Part shown: positions 24,008 to 32,979 of the stretch, one piece after another | How positions within the stretch are numbered: position 1 is the stretch's first letter | How the letters are laid out: each line of letters opens with the position of its first letter | Source of the DNA: Streptosporangium sp. NBC_01495 | GTDB taxonomy: Bacteria; Actinomycetota; Actinomycetes; Streptosporangiales; Streptosporangiaceae | NCBI RefSeq assembly: GCF_036250735.1 | Contig: NZ_CP109430.1 | Coordinates: 7,440,001 to 7,504,000, forward strand | Length of the DNA stretch: 64,000 nt | Direction: 5' to 3' | Notes under the pieces: model-generated | What the model was told of the DNA's origin: nothing | Database searches by the model: none | Seen by the model: the letters and a program-made list of their open reading frames with translations, nothing else | Position numbers and translations under genes: made by a program

Positions 24008-26949
24008 GCCACGTCCCGGTGACCGGATGGGTCGTCGGCAAGTCGTTCGCAATCGGAATGCAGGTGCCGCGAGGCACCCTGGAAACACCAGAGGAGGTGA
24101 GAACCATGACAAACTCCACTATTCGCCGCCACGTCTGCCCCCGCTGCGGAACGTCCCTCGACGAGGGACCGATCATGTACCGTTGCGCGCGCTGCAGCCG
24201 GTCGGTCTACGCCGCCGACGTGGACACCGAGTTCCGCCGCCCGGCCAGAACGGGGAACTGACCCGCGCCGCCCCGGCCGGAGGCTGGAACCGCCCCGCAC
24301 CCACTCGGCCATGAGCAGGACCTGACCGGCGTCGGCCATCACCTGGCCGGGAGCGGGGGCGTTCCGGAGATCAGGCCGGGCGTGGCGGCGGCCACGAGAC
24401 CGCCCCGGCCGGCTCGACCCCGCCGCCCCGGTCGTCTCCGGCCCTGCCGACCCGGCTCGGTCACCCCGGCCCCGCCGACCCGGCCCCGCCGCACCGGCCG
24501 GGTGCATCGGACCGCCCGCCAGCGGGTCCCCGCGTCCCCGGGCGACGACCGCCAGGGCCCCCTCGCTGACCACCACCGCGAGATCTCCCGCCAGATCCGT
24601 CCGATAGACGCGCGCGCCGAGCCGGTGCAGCGCGGCGAGGGTCGACGGCGCGGGGTGACCGTAGCCGTTGTCCGCCCCCACGCTGATCAGGGCGGCACGG
24701 ACACCGGAGGCGGCGAGGAAGGCCGGGTCGTGCCTGCCCGATCCGTGGTGCGGAACCTTGAGAATCTCGGCGGGCGGCAGGCCGCGCCGGAGCAGCTCCG
24801 CCTGAGCCTCGGTCTCGATGTCGCCGCTGAGCAGGGCCGACCCCGCGGCCCAGCGGACGTGCACCACCACGCTGGCGTTGTTGACGGCCGCCCCCTCCCC
24901 CGCGCCGGGCGGGGACGCCTCGGCCGCCGGGCCGATGACGGTGAGCTCCGAGGGGCCGAACCGCCAGCTCACACCGGACCTCGCCGCCCACTCGACCACA
25001 TGGCGACGGGCGAGATCGTCGCTCAGCCTCGCCCCGTCACGCTCTCCGGCACCGTGCGGGGTCACCATCACCGCCCCCACCGCGCGCCCGCGAAAGACAC
25101 CGTCGAGCCCTCCCACATGATCGAGGTGCGGATGGGTGAGAATGACCAGCGGCACCTCTCCGACCCCCATGGAGCGCAGGCAGCGGTCCACCCGCACCGG
25201 GTCGGGGCCCGCGTCCACCACCACGGCCCGCCCCTGCCCCGCCGCAACGAGCAACGCGTCCCCCTGGCCGACGTCACAGGCCACGAGCAACCATCCGCGA
25301 GGCGGCCAGCGTGCCACGATCGGCGCGGCCACCGTCACGGCGAGGACGAGCCCTGCCAGGGCCGCCAGGGCGATCAGGCGTGGCCCCCGGTGCCGCAGCA
25401 CCAGCACGGCGAGCGGGACGGCACCGGCCAGCAGGAGCAGCCCGGTGACACCGCCCGGCCATGGGATCACGCCCAGCGGCAACCCGGCCGTGTGCTCGGC
25501 CACCTCGATGATCCATCCGGTGGCCAGTCCCGCCGGCCGGACCAGCAGCTGGGCGAGCCCCATGTGCAGGGGTGCGATCAACGCCACCGCGAAGCCGAGC
25601 AGGGTGGCGGGGGCCACGGCCGGGCCCGCGAGCAGGTTGGCCGGGATCGCCACCGGTGCGAGCTGCCCCGACATCAGGACCAGGACGGGGGTGACGGCGG
25701 CCTGGGCGGCGGCCGCCACGGCGGTCGCCTCGGCGAGCCATCGGGGCATGCGGGTCGAGAGCCGGTCGCGCCAGCCCGGGGCGAGGACCAGGATGCCCGC
25801 GGTGGCCGAGACCGACAGGGCGAAGCCGTAGGAGCGGGCGAGGCCGGGGACGAAGAAGACCAACCCCAGGACCGTCACCGACAGGGCGGCGACGCCGTCG
25901 CGCGAGCGGCCCGTGCCGAGGGCGAGGGCGGCGACCCCGCCCATCAGGAGGGCTCTGAGCACGCTGGGCGAGGGCCGGGCGACGACCGCGAAGGCGACCA
26001 TGGCCGACATCGCCAGCACCGCCCGCGCCGCGAGAGGCAGCCCGGCCACCCTGGCCAGCGCGACCGCCGCCCCCGCCACGACGGCGAGATTCGCGCCGGA
26101 GACCGCGAGCAGATGGCTGAGGCCCGCCGCCTTGAAGTCGGCTTTGACCTGCTCGTCCATCCGGGACACGTCGCCGACCACCAGGCCGGGCAGCAGCCCG
26201 CGCTGCGCCGGCGGCAACACGTCGGCCGCCTCCCGCAACCCCGACCTGAGCGCCCCGGCCGCGCGCTGCTCCCAGGAGGGCCCGCTCAGGACTCGCGGTG
26301 CCCCCCTGACCAGCACCACCGCCGCGAGCAGCTCTCCGGGGTCGGCCGGACCAAAGCGCCCGGTGACCTCCACTCGCTGGCTGGGCAGCAGGGAGCGCCA
26401 CCCGGAGCCCGAGACGAACAGCACCACCGGAGCCCGCAGCGCCACCCTGCCCGCTCCCGCCCCGACCGACTCGACCCGGGCGGGCACCACGAAACTCTCC
26501 CGGGGGAAAGGCCCTCCCCTCCGGCCCGTCTCCCGGGGGTCGTCGGTCACCACCACCGCGGCCACCGCCAAGGCGTTTCTTCCCGCGAGCTCGGCGACCG
26601 GCCCGGTGCCGACCGCGTGCACCCGGAAGGCCACCGACCCCGCCACCGCGGCCGCGCACCCCAGAACCGCGATCACCGCGTTCCGCCGGTCCGCCGCTCC
26701 CCGTGCCCGGGTCAGGACGGCCACGGCCAGGGCGCCCGCGGCCAGGAGACCGGCCGTCACGGCACCGGTCGCGGCTGAGCAACCCAGCAGGACGAGGGCG
26801 GTCACCCATGAGGCCGCCGCCGGCAGGACCAGATGCGCGGCATGCGCATGCCACCCCTTTCCGAAACCGTCCAAGCTTCTCGACACACCAAAGCCGCCGT
26901 CCCTGGCGAACCGCGTCATGACCGCCCTCGCGACCGGCGTGTCAGACAC
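23968..26949 (-). CDS. comEC: ComEC/Rec2 competence protein with unusual C-terminal tail
   Basis: Membrane channel and nuclease-like protein for DNA uptake. It has an N-terminal helix cluster and OB-like domain (residues 45-215), the Competence core (LLAVSGANLAVVAGAAVALA and about eight further helices), and a C-terminal metallo-beta-lactamase domain with THPHLDHVGG and HHGSGRHD. The MBL domain ends near residue 805 (about 24535), but the frame runs on for about 188 low-complexity residues to a stop at 23968, through the antisense of the zinc-ribbon gene and into holA. That tail is unlike ComEC and may reflect a frameshift or lost stop. GTG at 26949 overlaps the comEA stop by 8 bp. Confidence 0.85.
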   Translation of the reverse strand: MSDTPVARAVMTRFARDGGFGVSRSLDGFGKGWHAHAAHLVLPAAASWVTALVLLGCSAATGAVTAGLLAAGALAVAVLTRARGAADRRNAVIAVLGCAAAVAGSVAFRVHAVGTGPVAELAGRNALAVAAVVVTDDPRETGRRGGPFPRESFVVPARVESVGAGAGRVALRAPVVLFVSGSGWRSLLPSQRVEVTGRFGPADPGELLAAVVLVRGAPRVLSGPSWEQRAAGALRSGLREAADVLPPAQRGLLPGLVVGDVSRMDEQVKADFKAAGLSHLLAVSGANLAVVAGAAVALARVAGLPLAARAVLAMSAMVAFAVVARPSPSVLRALLMGGVAALALGTGRSRDGVAALSVTVLGLVFFVPGLARSYGFALSVSATAGILVLAPGWRDRLSTRMPRWLAEATAVAAAAQAAVTPVLVLMSGQLAPVAIPANLLAGPAVAPATLLGFAVALIAPLHMGLAQLLVRPAGLATGWIIEVAEHTAGLPLGVIPWPGGVTGLLLLAGAVPLAVLVLRHRGPRLIALAALAGLVLAVTVAAPIVARWPPRGWLLVACDVGQGDALLVAAGQGRAVVVDAGPDPVRVDRCLRSMGVGEVPLVILTHPHLDHVGGLDGVFRGRAVGAVMVTPHGAGERDGARLSDDLARRHVVEWAARSGVSWRFGPSELTVIGPAAEASPPGAGEGAAVNNASVVVHVRWAAGSALLSGDIETEAQAELLRRGLPPAEILKVPHHGSGRHDPAFLAASGVRAALISVGADNGYGHPAPSTLAALHRLGARVYRTDLAGDLAVVVSEGALAVVARGRGDPLAGGPMHPAGAAGPGRRGRGDRAGSAGPETTGAAGSSRPGRSRGRRHARPDLRNAPAPGQVMADAGQVLLMAEWVRGGSSLRPGRRGSVPRSGRAAELGVHVGGVDRPAAARATVHDRSLVEGRSAAGADVAANSGVCHGSHLLWCFQGASRHLHSDCERLADDPSGHRDVACCSTWRQPIRHP
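24106..24261 (+). CDS. Small zinc-ribbon protein (51 aa)
   Basis: A 51-aa protein with two CxxC knuckles (CPRCGTSL and CARCSRSV), giving a single zinc ribbon, and a short charged tail. The start has an excellent ribosome site (GAGGAGGTGAGAACC before ATG at 24106), which argues strongly for translation. It is divergent from holA and lies entirely antisense to the extended 3' part of the comEC frame. The function is unknown; small zinc ribbons often bind nucleic acid or protein partners. Confidence 0.78.
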   Translation: MTNSTIRRHVCPRCGTSLDEGPIMYRCARCSRSVYAADVDTEFRRPARTGN

Positions 26950-27826
26950 GGACCCTGTCGCGCATCTCGGCGTACTTACGGTCGCCTATCCCGCTCACGT
27001 CGCGGAGCTCCTCGACGGTGCGGAAACCTCCGTGGGCGTCGCGGTATTCGGCGATGCGCCGGGCGAGCACCTCGCCAACACCCGGTAGCTGCTCAAGCTG
27101 CTCGGGGGTGGCCGTGTTGAGGTCGACGACGGCGGTGGCGGGATCCGCGGGATTCACCGGGGTGGACCCCGCGACGACGGCCGCGCCGGAGGCGCCGACG
27201 ACGATCTGCTCGCCGTCGACGAGCTTGCGTGCGAGGTTGAGGGATCCTGGGGCGGCCGCCCCGCGAATGCCCCCGGCCTCCTGGACCGCGTCGGCCACCC
27301 GGGAACCGCCGGGCAGCGTGATCACCCCGGGGCGCCGGACCTTACCCGTCACGTGAACGGTCAGTTCGGTGGCCGGCACGGGCCGCTGCCGTGGAGCGGT
27401 GACGGGCGCCGACAGCGGTGATCCGGAGATCGGCGTCGGTGGGGCGAGGGGCTCAGGCTCAGGCTGGGACCGCCAGGCGTACACACCGCCCGCGACGGCG
27501 GCCACCAGGGCGACGAGCAGCAGGAGGCGCAGCCCGGGACGGCCGGGCCCGAGCGCGGGCCCCTGGGTGGCCACGACCTTGCGAAGCGCCTCGAAGGACG
27601 GTGGAATCGGCGCCGAACGCATGCGCGAGGCGGGGCCGTCGTGGACGATGACGTCCTCCGGCCGGTCCTGGCCGCCGGGCCGCGCGTGCCTGCCCGGGTG
27701 CGATGTGACGGCCCGACGACGCGGCAGGGACGCGGGGTCGGGTGACTCGCGCCCCGTCAGGGTCCGCAGCCGCGACTCGGCTTGGAACCGCTCGATGTTC
27801 TGGCCTGTGGTCCGCACCCGCAGCAC
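26942..27826 (-). CDS. comEA: ComEA family helix-hairpin-helix DNA-binding protein
   Basis: Membrane-anchored receptor for incoming DNA. The 294-aa protein has a long basic N-terminal region, one membrane helix (LRLLLLVALVAAVAGGVYAW, about residues 99-118), an SLBB domain (LTVHVTGKVRRPGVITLPGG) and two C-terminal helix-hairpin-helix motifs (LNTATPEQLEQLPGVGEVLARRI, VSGIGDRKYAEMRDRV). It overlaps comEC and is the upstream gene of that pair. The exact start is uncertain, since the N-terminal 60 residues are low-complexity. Natural competence is not established in most streptosporangia. Confidence 0.88.
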   Translation of the reverse strand: MLRVRTTGQNIERFQAESRLRTLTGRESPDPASLPRRRAVTSHPGRHARPGGQDRPEDVIVHDGPASRMRSAPIPPSFEALRKVVATQGPALGPGRPGLRLLLLVALVAAVAGGVYAWRSQPEPEPLAPPTPISGSPLSAPVTAPRQRPVPATELTVHVTGKVRRPGVITLPGGSRVADAVQEAGGIRGAAAPGSLNLARKLVDGEQIVVGASGAAVVAGSTPVNPADPATAVVDLNTATPEQLEQLPGVGEVLARRIAEYRDAHGGFRTVEELRDVSGIGDRKYAEMRDRVRV

Positions 27827-28142
27827 GCTACGACGACGACGGCGAGCGAATTTTCACCGAATCCCCTTCTGTGGATAATCCGCAGATCGCGTGGCGGAGG
27901 ATATGGATACAGGCCGCCCGGTCGACGCGCGGGGTACCGAAAACCCGGAAACACGCGGGCCCGGAACCCTGGGAATCCAAAGACCTGCGGACCCGAGGAC
28001 AGGACAAGGCCAAAGACGTCCAGCCCCGGAGAGATGCGGGCACAGAGCCCCGGGAACCCAGCGGCCTGCGGGCCCAGCGACGTACGGGCCGGAGACCTGC
28101 GGATACAGAGGCCTGCGGGCGTCCAGCGCTTCCCCGAAGAGG
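27827..28142. repeat. Intergenic region with degenerate CCTGCGG repeats
   Basis: About 315 bp between comEA and degV (both minus) with no gene I can support. It holds four scattered copies of GRCCTGCGG (27982-27990, 28063-28071, 28094-28102, 28110-28118) and related runs such as CCCGGAACCCTGGGAA and CCCCGGGAACCCAG. Open frames across it translate into repeated GFPGF/GPQ segments and lack ribosome sites, so it looks like decayed repeat DNA. Confidence 0.5.
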
Positions 28143-29018
28143 TCACGGCTCCGAAGACGTCAGAGACTCACGAGAGGAGACGGTGATGCCGAGCATGCCG
28201 GGGCCGACGTGGGCGCCGATGATCGAACCGACCTCGACGACGATGACCTCGGTGAGAGAGGGGATGCGCCCCCGCAGGCGTGCGGCCAGGGTTTCCGCAC
28301 GGGACCGTGCACCGAGGTGCTGGACGGCGATCTCCACCGGGCCCGCGCCCGCGCCCGCGGCCTCGACCGCGAGGTCTTCGAGGCGGGCGATGGCGCGGCT
28401 CGCTGTACGGACCTTCTCCAGGGGAACGATCGTGCCGCCGGAGATGTGCAGGATCGGTTTGATCATCAGTGCCGAGCCGAGGAGGGTCTCCGCGGCGCCG
28501 ATCCGGCCTCCCCTGCGGAGATACTCCAGGGTGTCGACGTAGAAGAAGCTGCGGACCGACTCCGCGCGGCGGCGGGCGGCGTCCGCCACCTCGGTCCGGG
28601 TCGCGCCCCCCGCGGCGGCGCTCGCGGCGGCGAGGACGGGGAACCCCAGGCCCATGGCGATGGACCCGCTGTCGACGACGGTGACCGGAACGGGCGAGCC
28701 CTCGGCTCCCGCGCGGGCGGCCTCGACCGTACCGGACATCTCCGCCGACAGATGGACGGAGACGATGCCGGTCGCGCCCCGGTCCGCCGCCTCGCGGTAG
28801 GCGTCCGTGAAACGTCGCGGGGCCGGCCTGGAGGTCGTCACCCGGCCTCGTTCCCTCAGCGCGTCACCCATGCTCGCGCCGTCGATCCACGCCGTGTCGT
28901 CGAACGACCTGCCTCCCACGACCACCTGGAGCGGCACCACGACGATCCCCAGGCGGGAGACCTCCTCCGGCGGGAGGTAGGCGGTGGAGTCCGTGACGAC
29001 GGCGACCGGTGGAGGCAT
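28143..29018 (-). CDS. DegV family fatty-acid-binding protein
   Basis: A 291-aa DegV protein (the family includes the fatty-acid-binding FakB subunits that present lipids to the FakA kinase). Family marks: VAVVTDSTAYLPPE at the N-terminus, SRPAPRRFTDAY, HLSAEMSGTVEAAR, VVDSGSIAMGLGF and LLGSALMIKPILHISGG, with Thr/Ser at the fatty-acid carboxylate pocket. It lies after comEA on the same strand, an order common in actinomycetes. No fakA (DAK-type) gene is nearby, so the kinase partner would be elsewhere. Confidence 0.9.
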   Translation of the reverse strand: MPPPVAVVTDSTAYLPPEEVSRLGIVVVPLQVVVGGRSFDDTAWIDGASMGDALRERGRVTTSRPAPRRFTDAYREAADRGATGIVSVHLSAEMSGTVEAARAGAEGSPVPVTVVDSGSIAMGLGFPVLAAASAAAGGATRTEVADAARRRAESVRSFFYVDTLEYLRRGGRIGAAETLLGSALMIKPILHISGGTIVPLEKVRTASRAIARLEDLAVEAAGAGAGPVEIAVQHLGARSRAETLAARLRGRIPSLTEVIVVEVGSIIGAHVGPGMLGITVSSRESLTSSEP

Positions 29019-29082
29019 GTCCAGAGGCTATGTGGAGGAGATCACGTGAAGGAGACGGGATCGACCTCCCCTCCTCGTGAGC

Positions 29083-29153
29083 AACAAGACAACAAGACAA
29101 CGAGGCAACGAGGCAACGAGGCAACGGGGCCACGGGGCCACGGGGCAACAAGG
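29083..29153. repeat. Octanucleotide tandem array
   Basis: Nine head-to-tail 8-bp units: two AACAAGAC, three AACGAGGC, one AACGGGGC, two CACGGGGC and a partial AACAAGG. It lies in the 285-bp gap between the hutI stop and the degV start, both on the minus strand. An 8-bp period shifts frame with each copy, so it is very unlikely to be coding, and its copy number may vary. Confidence 0.85.
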
Positions 29154-29303
29154 AGCCGCGCAGACAGCCCACGGGCAAAAGACAGCGGGAAGGGATCGGG
29201 CTCCCGAGAGGCGGGTCCTCCGGAAGGAGGATCGTCGGGGGGAGAGAGGAGCCGACGGGCGGAGGTTCCGAGAGCCGGCCCGCCGGAAAGGGAGAGGAGA
29301 GAC

Positions 29304-30512
29304 CTACTGGACGGGGGTGCCGCCGCGCCAGACCCGGCGGGGCTTGAGACCGAAGGACCAGGCGAAGGCGCCCTCGTGGTCGGCGTCCCACTGGACGATG
29401 TCGGCCAGGCGGCCGGGGGCGAGAACGCCGCGGTCGGGGGCGCCGAGAACCGTGGCACCGCCGAGGGTGGCGGCTCGGAGGGCATCGCCGACGCTCATCC
29501 CGAAGGCCGCGACGGCGAGGCTGATGACCAGGGACATCGAGGTGATGCCGCAGTGGCCCGGGTTGTGGTCGCTGCCGAGGGCCACGGTGACCCCCTGGGC
29601 GAGCATCCGGCGGACCGGGGGCAGGCTGCCACGCTGGAGGGCGGTCCCGGGACAGACCACGGCGGGGACGCCGTAGCGGGCCAGGATCGCGATGTCCTCG
29701 TCGGTGGTGTGGTGGAGCAGGTCGGCGGAGGCGCAACCGAGCTCGGCGGCGAGCTGGACGGCGCCGCGCCGGGTGTAGGCGCCGGCGTGCACACGCGGCA
29801 GCAGGCCGACGTTGCGTCCGGAGGCCAGGACCCAGCGGGCCTCCTCCGCGGTGAAGTGGCCCTCGTCGCAGTAGACGTCGACACCGTCGGCTCCCGCCGC
29901 GGCGGCGTCGGCGCACCAGGCGCCCACGGCCTCGACGTAGTCGCGCTGGCGGCCGAAGTATTCGGGCGGGACGACGTGCGCGGCCATGAAGGTCACGTGC
30001 ACCCGCGGCATCATCGGCTCTTTCTCCAGCTCACGCAGGAGTCGCACGTCCGCCAGCTCGCCGTCGCGGGTGAGGTGGTAGCCGGTCTTGGCCTCGATGG
30101 TGGTGGTGCCGCTGAGCAGCCAGTCGCGGAGTCGCTCGCGGACGCCGTTGCAGAGCGTCCAGGGGTCGGTGCCGCGGGTGACCGTCACGGTGGAGCCGAT
30201 GCCGCCGCCCGCCGCGGTGATCGCGGAGGGGGTGGAACCGCTGGAGCGCATCGCCATCTCGGCATAGCGGTTTCCCGCGTAGACCGGGTGGGTGTGCGCG
30301 TCGATCAGGCCGGGGGTGACCAGCGCGCCGCCCAGGTTCTCGACGTGGTCGACGTCGACGATGTCGTCGACGACACCGGGCACGCTCTGCGGAAGGTCCG
30401 CGGCGCGGCCGACCCAGGCGATCCGGTCGTTGTGGACGAGGATCGCCGCGTTGCTGAACACGTCGTTTCCGGTCCAGAGCCGGCCGATGTTGGTCAGGAG
30501 GCGGACCGTCAT
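29304..30512 (-). CDS. hutI: Imidazolonepropionase
   Basis: Metal-dependent amidohydrolase of histidine degradation that opens 4-imidazolone-5-propionate to N-formimino-L-glutamate. The 402-aa protein has the metal ligands in DAHTHPVYAG, TFMAAHVVP, VHAGAYT and GSDHNPGHCG, and GGGIGSTVTVTR for substrate binding. Length is as expected. No other hut gene is nearby, so it stands alone here. The upstream 800-bp region contains its promoter and that of the divergent Rsb operon. Confidence 0.92.
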   Translation of the reverse strand: MTVRLLTNIGRLWTGNDVFSNAAILVHNDRIAWVGRAADLPQSVPGVVDDIVDVDHVENLGGALVTPGLIDAHTHPVYAGNRYAEMAMRSSGSTPSAITAAGGGIGSTVTVTRGTDPWTLCNGVRERLRDWLLSGTTTIEAKTGYHLTRDGELADVRLLRELEKEPMMPRVHVTFMAAHVVPPEYFGRQRDYVEAVGAWCADAAAAGADGVDVYCDEGHFTAEEARWVLASGRNVGLLPRVHAGAYTRRGAVQLAAELGCASADLLHHTTDEDIAILARYGVPAVVCPGTALQRGSLPPVRRMLAQGVTVALGSDHNPGHCGITSMSLVISLAVAAFGMSVGDALRAATLGGATVLGAPDRGVLAPGRLADIVQWDADHEGAFAWSFGLKPRRVWRGGTPVQ

Positions 30513-31316
30513 CGCATCACCGCCTTGTGTTCAGGGGAAGACACTTGGAGGAGGGCCGCACCCGGACGGGGCGGGCCGACCCGGACGTCGCCGGGCACCG
30601 TGCCCTTCAAGCCCGCTGTGAGTCCGGACGGCATCGGGGGTCTCCTGCTCTCATCCGCGTATCTGTTGTGCGGCGACAGTATCGCCGGGATCATGATCGG
30701 GCGATTTCAGTTCAGTTACGTTATTTCACAAGTCAGCCCGCTGTACAGGCTAATTGGGAAGAACGCCGCCCCTCCGCGACCGCACCTCACCCGCCGGCTC
30801 GGCGATCACGCGTGGCGTTGAACAACTTTCCACAGCTCAGACTACTTCTTCATCGCGCGTAACAGTAGTCACCAGAGCAACTTGCGTCATAACATCTCGC
30901 TAGATTTGCCTTATGGTAGCAATCCAAACCTTGGGCGACCACTGTCACTTTTGAGGCTTTTGTACGTTTTCTTGTTCTTACAGTGCAGCCCTCATCGATC
31001 CTTCAGCGCAAGCTCCGCTGTTGAAACATGGTTCACCACCACTCTAGGCTGGCGCCCGGCAGGCTCGGGCCACGATCCTCGGCAACCGTCCCTCGCCCCC
31101 GCGGCCGCCCGCGATCTCCCACAGTCCCCTCGCGGGGCACACATCCCCCGCGAACGCCCGGAAAACCCGCGACGCGACACGGCGGCACCAGCCGTCCGAC
31201 CTGGTCGTTCCACCTTCCCGAGCTCTGGCCACAAGCGGCCCACAGAACCCCCAAAAAAGGTTGTAAGCAGGACGCTCCATGTAGCCTTTCGTCCGAGTTG
31301 TCTCCAGGTCGTACGC
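30513..31316. promoter_or_regulatory. Long regulatory region between hutI and the Rsb operon
   Basis: About 800 bp without a supported gene. Bases 30660-31050 are visibly more AT-rich than the surroundings (for example TTCAGTTACGTTATTTCAC). It contains the interrupted repeat ATCGCC-N13-GGCGAT (30681-30705) around a GATCATGATC palindrome, and GACTAC/GTAGTC near 30838-30869. It must hold the divergent promoters of hutI and rsbR; I could not assign boxes with confidence. A structured leader RNA or small RNA is possible. Confidence 0.5.
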
Positions 31317-32201
31317 ATGGGAGTTGCCTTGTCCGTCCACGCGGACGCCGGTCGGCGTCGCATCGAAGAACTTTTCCAGGAGCACGAGGCACGCGTCTTC
31401 AAGCGCTGGCTTGAGATCGCCCGTTCGCCCACGGGCAACACCGGCAACCAGCCGGACCGCGGAGGGCTCGCCGACCAGTTGCGCGAGCTCTACCAGGCGC
31501 TGCGCCAGTCGTTCAACGACTCCGGCGACCTCAGCGACCTGCGCGGTCTGCTCGCCGAGCTCTCCCGGGACCGGGCCCGCCAGGGGTTCACCCCGACCGA
31601 GACCGCGATCGTGGTGTTCGGCCTGAAGGAGGCGCTCTACGAGCTCGTCGAGGAGGACGGCTCCGCCGAGGCCCTGCGAGGTTTCATCTGGTTCTCCCGG
31701 GTAATCGACGACCTCGGGCTTTTCACCATGGAGAGCTACGCGACGGCCAGGGAGAAGATCATCATCGATCAGGCGGAGCAGCTGCTGGAGCTGTCCACCC
31801 CGGTGGTCAAGCTCTGGGACGGCATCGTCGCGGTGCCGCTGGTCGGCACGCTCGACTCGGCCAGGACCCAGGTCGTCATGGAGAAGCTGCTCCAGACGCT
31901 CGTCGACACCGGCTCCGAGCACGCGGTCATCGACATCACGGGGGTGCCCGCCGTCGACACCGAGGTCGCCCAGCACCTTCTCAAGACCGTGGTGGCGGCC
32001 CGGCTGATGGGCGCCGAGTGCGTGATCTCCGGCATCCGCCCGCAGATCGCCCACACCATCGTCACCCTCGGCATCGAGTTCGGCGACATCGTGACCAAGG
32101 CCACCCTCGCCGACGCGCTGGCCCACACGCTGCGGGCGAGCGGAGTCAGATTCGTCAAGGGCGGGGAGTCACGCATCGCCGTACGGACGGTGGAGGGGTG
32201 A
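31317..32201 (+). CDS. rsbR: RsbR-type stressosome protein
   Basis: Co-antagonist of the RsbT kinase in stressosome-type complexes. The 294-aa protein has an N-terminal helical RsbRD-like sensor (residues 15-155, EARVFKRWLEIARSP, TETAIVVFGLKEALYELV) and a C-terminal STAS domain (PVVKLWDGIVAVPLVGTLDS onward). Thr178 (VGTLDS) and Thr215 (GVPAVDTEVAQHL) match the phosphorylatable positions of RsbR proteins. ATG at 31317 follows CCAGG by 9 nt. The stop overlaps the rsbS start by one base. It is the first gene of a six-gene overlapping operon. Confidence 0.9.
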   Translation: MGVALSVHADAGRRRIEELFQEHEARVFKRWLEIARSPTGNTGNQPDRGGLADQLRELYQALRQSFNDSGDLSDLRGLLAELSRDRARQGFTPTETAIVVFGLKEALYELVEEDGSAEALRGFIWFSRVIDDLGLFTMESYATAREKIIIDQAEQLLELSTPVVKLWDGIVAVPLVGTLDSARTQVVMEKLLQTLVDTGSEHAVIDITGVPAVDTEVAQHLLKTVVAARLMGAECVISGIRPQIAHTIVTLGIEFGDIVTKATLADALAHTLRASGVRFVKGGESRIAVRTVEG

Positions 32202-32581
32202 TGGATCGCGTCCCCATTCTCAAGCTCGGCGACATCCTGATCGTCTCCATCCAGATCGACCTGCAGGACATGAGCGTGCTCGCGCTCCAGGAGGACCTGT
32301 CGGAGAAGGTCGTCGAGACCGGTGCGCGAGGGGTGATCATCGACATCACCGCCGTGGAGATCGTCGACTCCTTCATCGGCCGGATGCTCGCCACCATCGC
32401 GGCGATCTCCCGCATGCTCGACGCCGAGACGATCGTCGTCGGCATGCGACCGGCGGTGGCGATCACCCTCGTCGAGCTCGGCCTCTCCCTCGGCGGCGTT
32501 CGCACGGCGCTCAACCTCGAGAAGGGCGTCGCGCTGCTGAACCAGATCGAAAACTCCCACCGCTCCGAGGCCTCCTGGTGA
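32201..32581 (+). CDS. rsbS: Stressosome scaffold and anti-sigma antagonist RsbS
   Basis: A 126-aa single-domain STAS protein. RsbS builds the stressosome core and sequesters RsbT until it is phosphorylated. The motif IDITAVEIVDSFIGRML places Ser57 at the conserved phospho-acceptor. Homologues in Bacillus carry DSFIGR in the same context. The start ATG shares its A with the rsbR TGA, and the stop overlaps the rsbT start by 4 nt, so the RsbR:RsbS:RsbT ratio is probably set by translational coupling. Confidence 0.93.
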   Translation: MDRVPILKLGDILIVSIQIDLQDMSVLALQEDLSEKVVETGARGVIIDITAVEIVDSFIGRMLATIAAISRMLDAETIVVGMRPAVAITLVELGLSLGGVRTALNLEKGVALLNQIENSHRSEASW

Positions 32582-32979
32582 CGACCGCCAAGGAGCTGCC
32601 CATCAACGTCAACGGCGACGTCGTGCTGGTCCGCCAGCACGTCAGGACCGTCGCCGTGAACGTGGGCCTGTCCCTGGTCGACCAGACGAAGGTGGTGACC
32701 GCGGCCAGTGAGCTGGCCCGCAACGCCCTGGTATACGCGGGAGGCGGACAGGTAAGGGTCGAGGTCGTCCACAAGGGCGTGCGGCGGGGCCTGCGGATGG
32801 TCTTCAGTGACAACGGGCCCGGCATCCCGGACATCGAGCAGGCGCTGACCGACGGGTGGACCACCGGCGGAGGCCTGGGGCTCGGCCTCAGCGGCTCCCG
32901 CCGCCTGGTCGACGAGTTCGACCTGGAATCGACTCCCGGTGAGGGAACGTTGATCACGGTGACGAAATGGGCGCGCTGA
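32578..32979 (+). CDS. rsbT: Switch serine/threonine kinase RsbT
   Basis: GHKL-type protein kinase that phosphorylates RsbS and RsbR under stress, then leaves the stressosome to activate a PP2C phosphatase. The 133-aa protein has the N-box ASELARNALVYA, the G1 motif SDNGPGI and the G2 lid TTGGGLGLGLSGSRRL, all intact. The GTG start overlaps rsbS (GTGA) and the end overlaps the next gene by 13 bp. The partner phosphatase is likely one of the two PP2C proteins encoded downstream. Confidence 0.93.
   Translation: MTTAKELPINVNGDVVLVRQHVRTVAVNVGLSLVDQTKVVTAASELARNALVYAGGGQVRVEVVHKGVRRGLRMVFSDNGPGIPDIEQALTDGWTTGGGLGLGLSGSRRLVDEFDLESTPGEGTLITVTKWAR

Noticed and set aside
27757..28146. 129-aa minus-strand frame upstream of comEA with GFPGF-type repeats
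   Set aside because: No ribosome site, overlaps the comEA start, and the repeats mirror degenerate DNA repeats; probably non-coding.
30527..30821. Possible coding frames on + in the hutI-rsbR gap
   Set aside because: Composition and start context do not support translation; they are parts of antisense frames of hutI or random openings.
30882..31316. N-terminal extension of the RsbR frame
   Set aside because: The extra ~145 residues are unlike RsbR, while ATG 31317 gives a normal protein with a plausible ribosome site.
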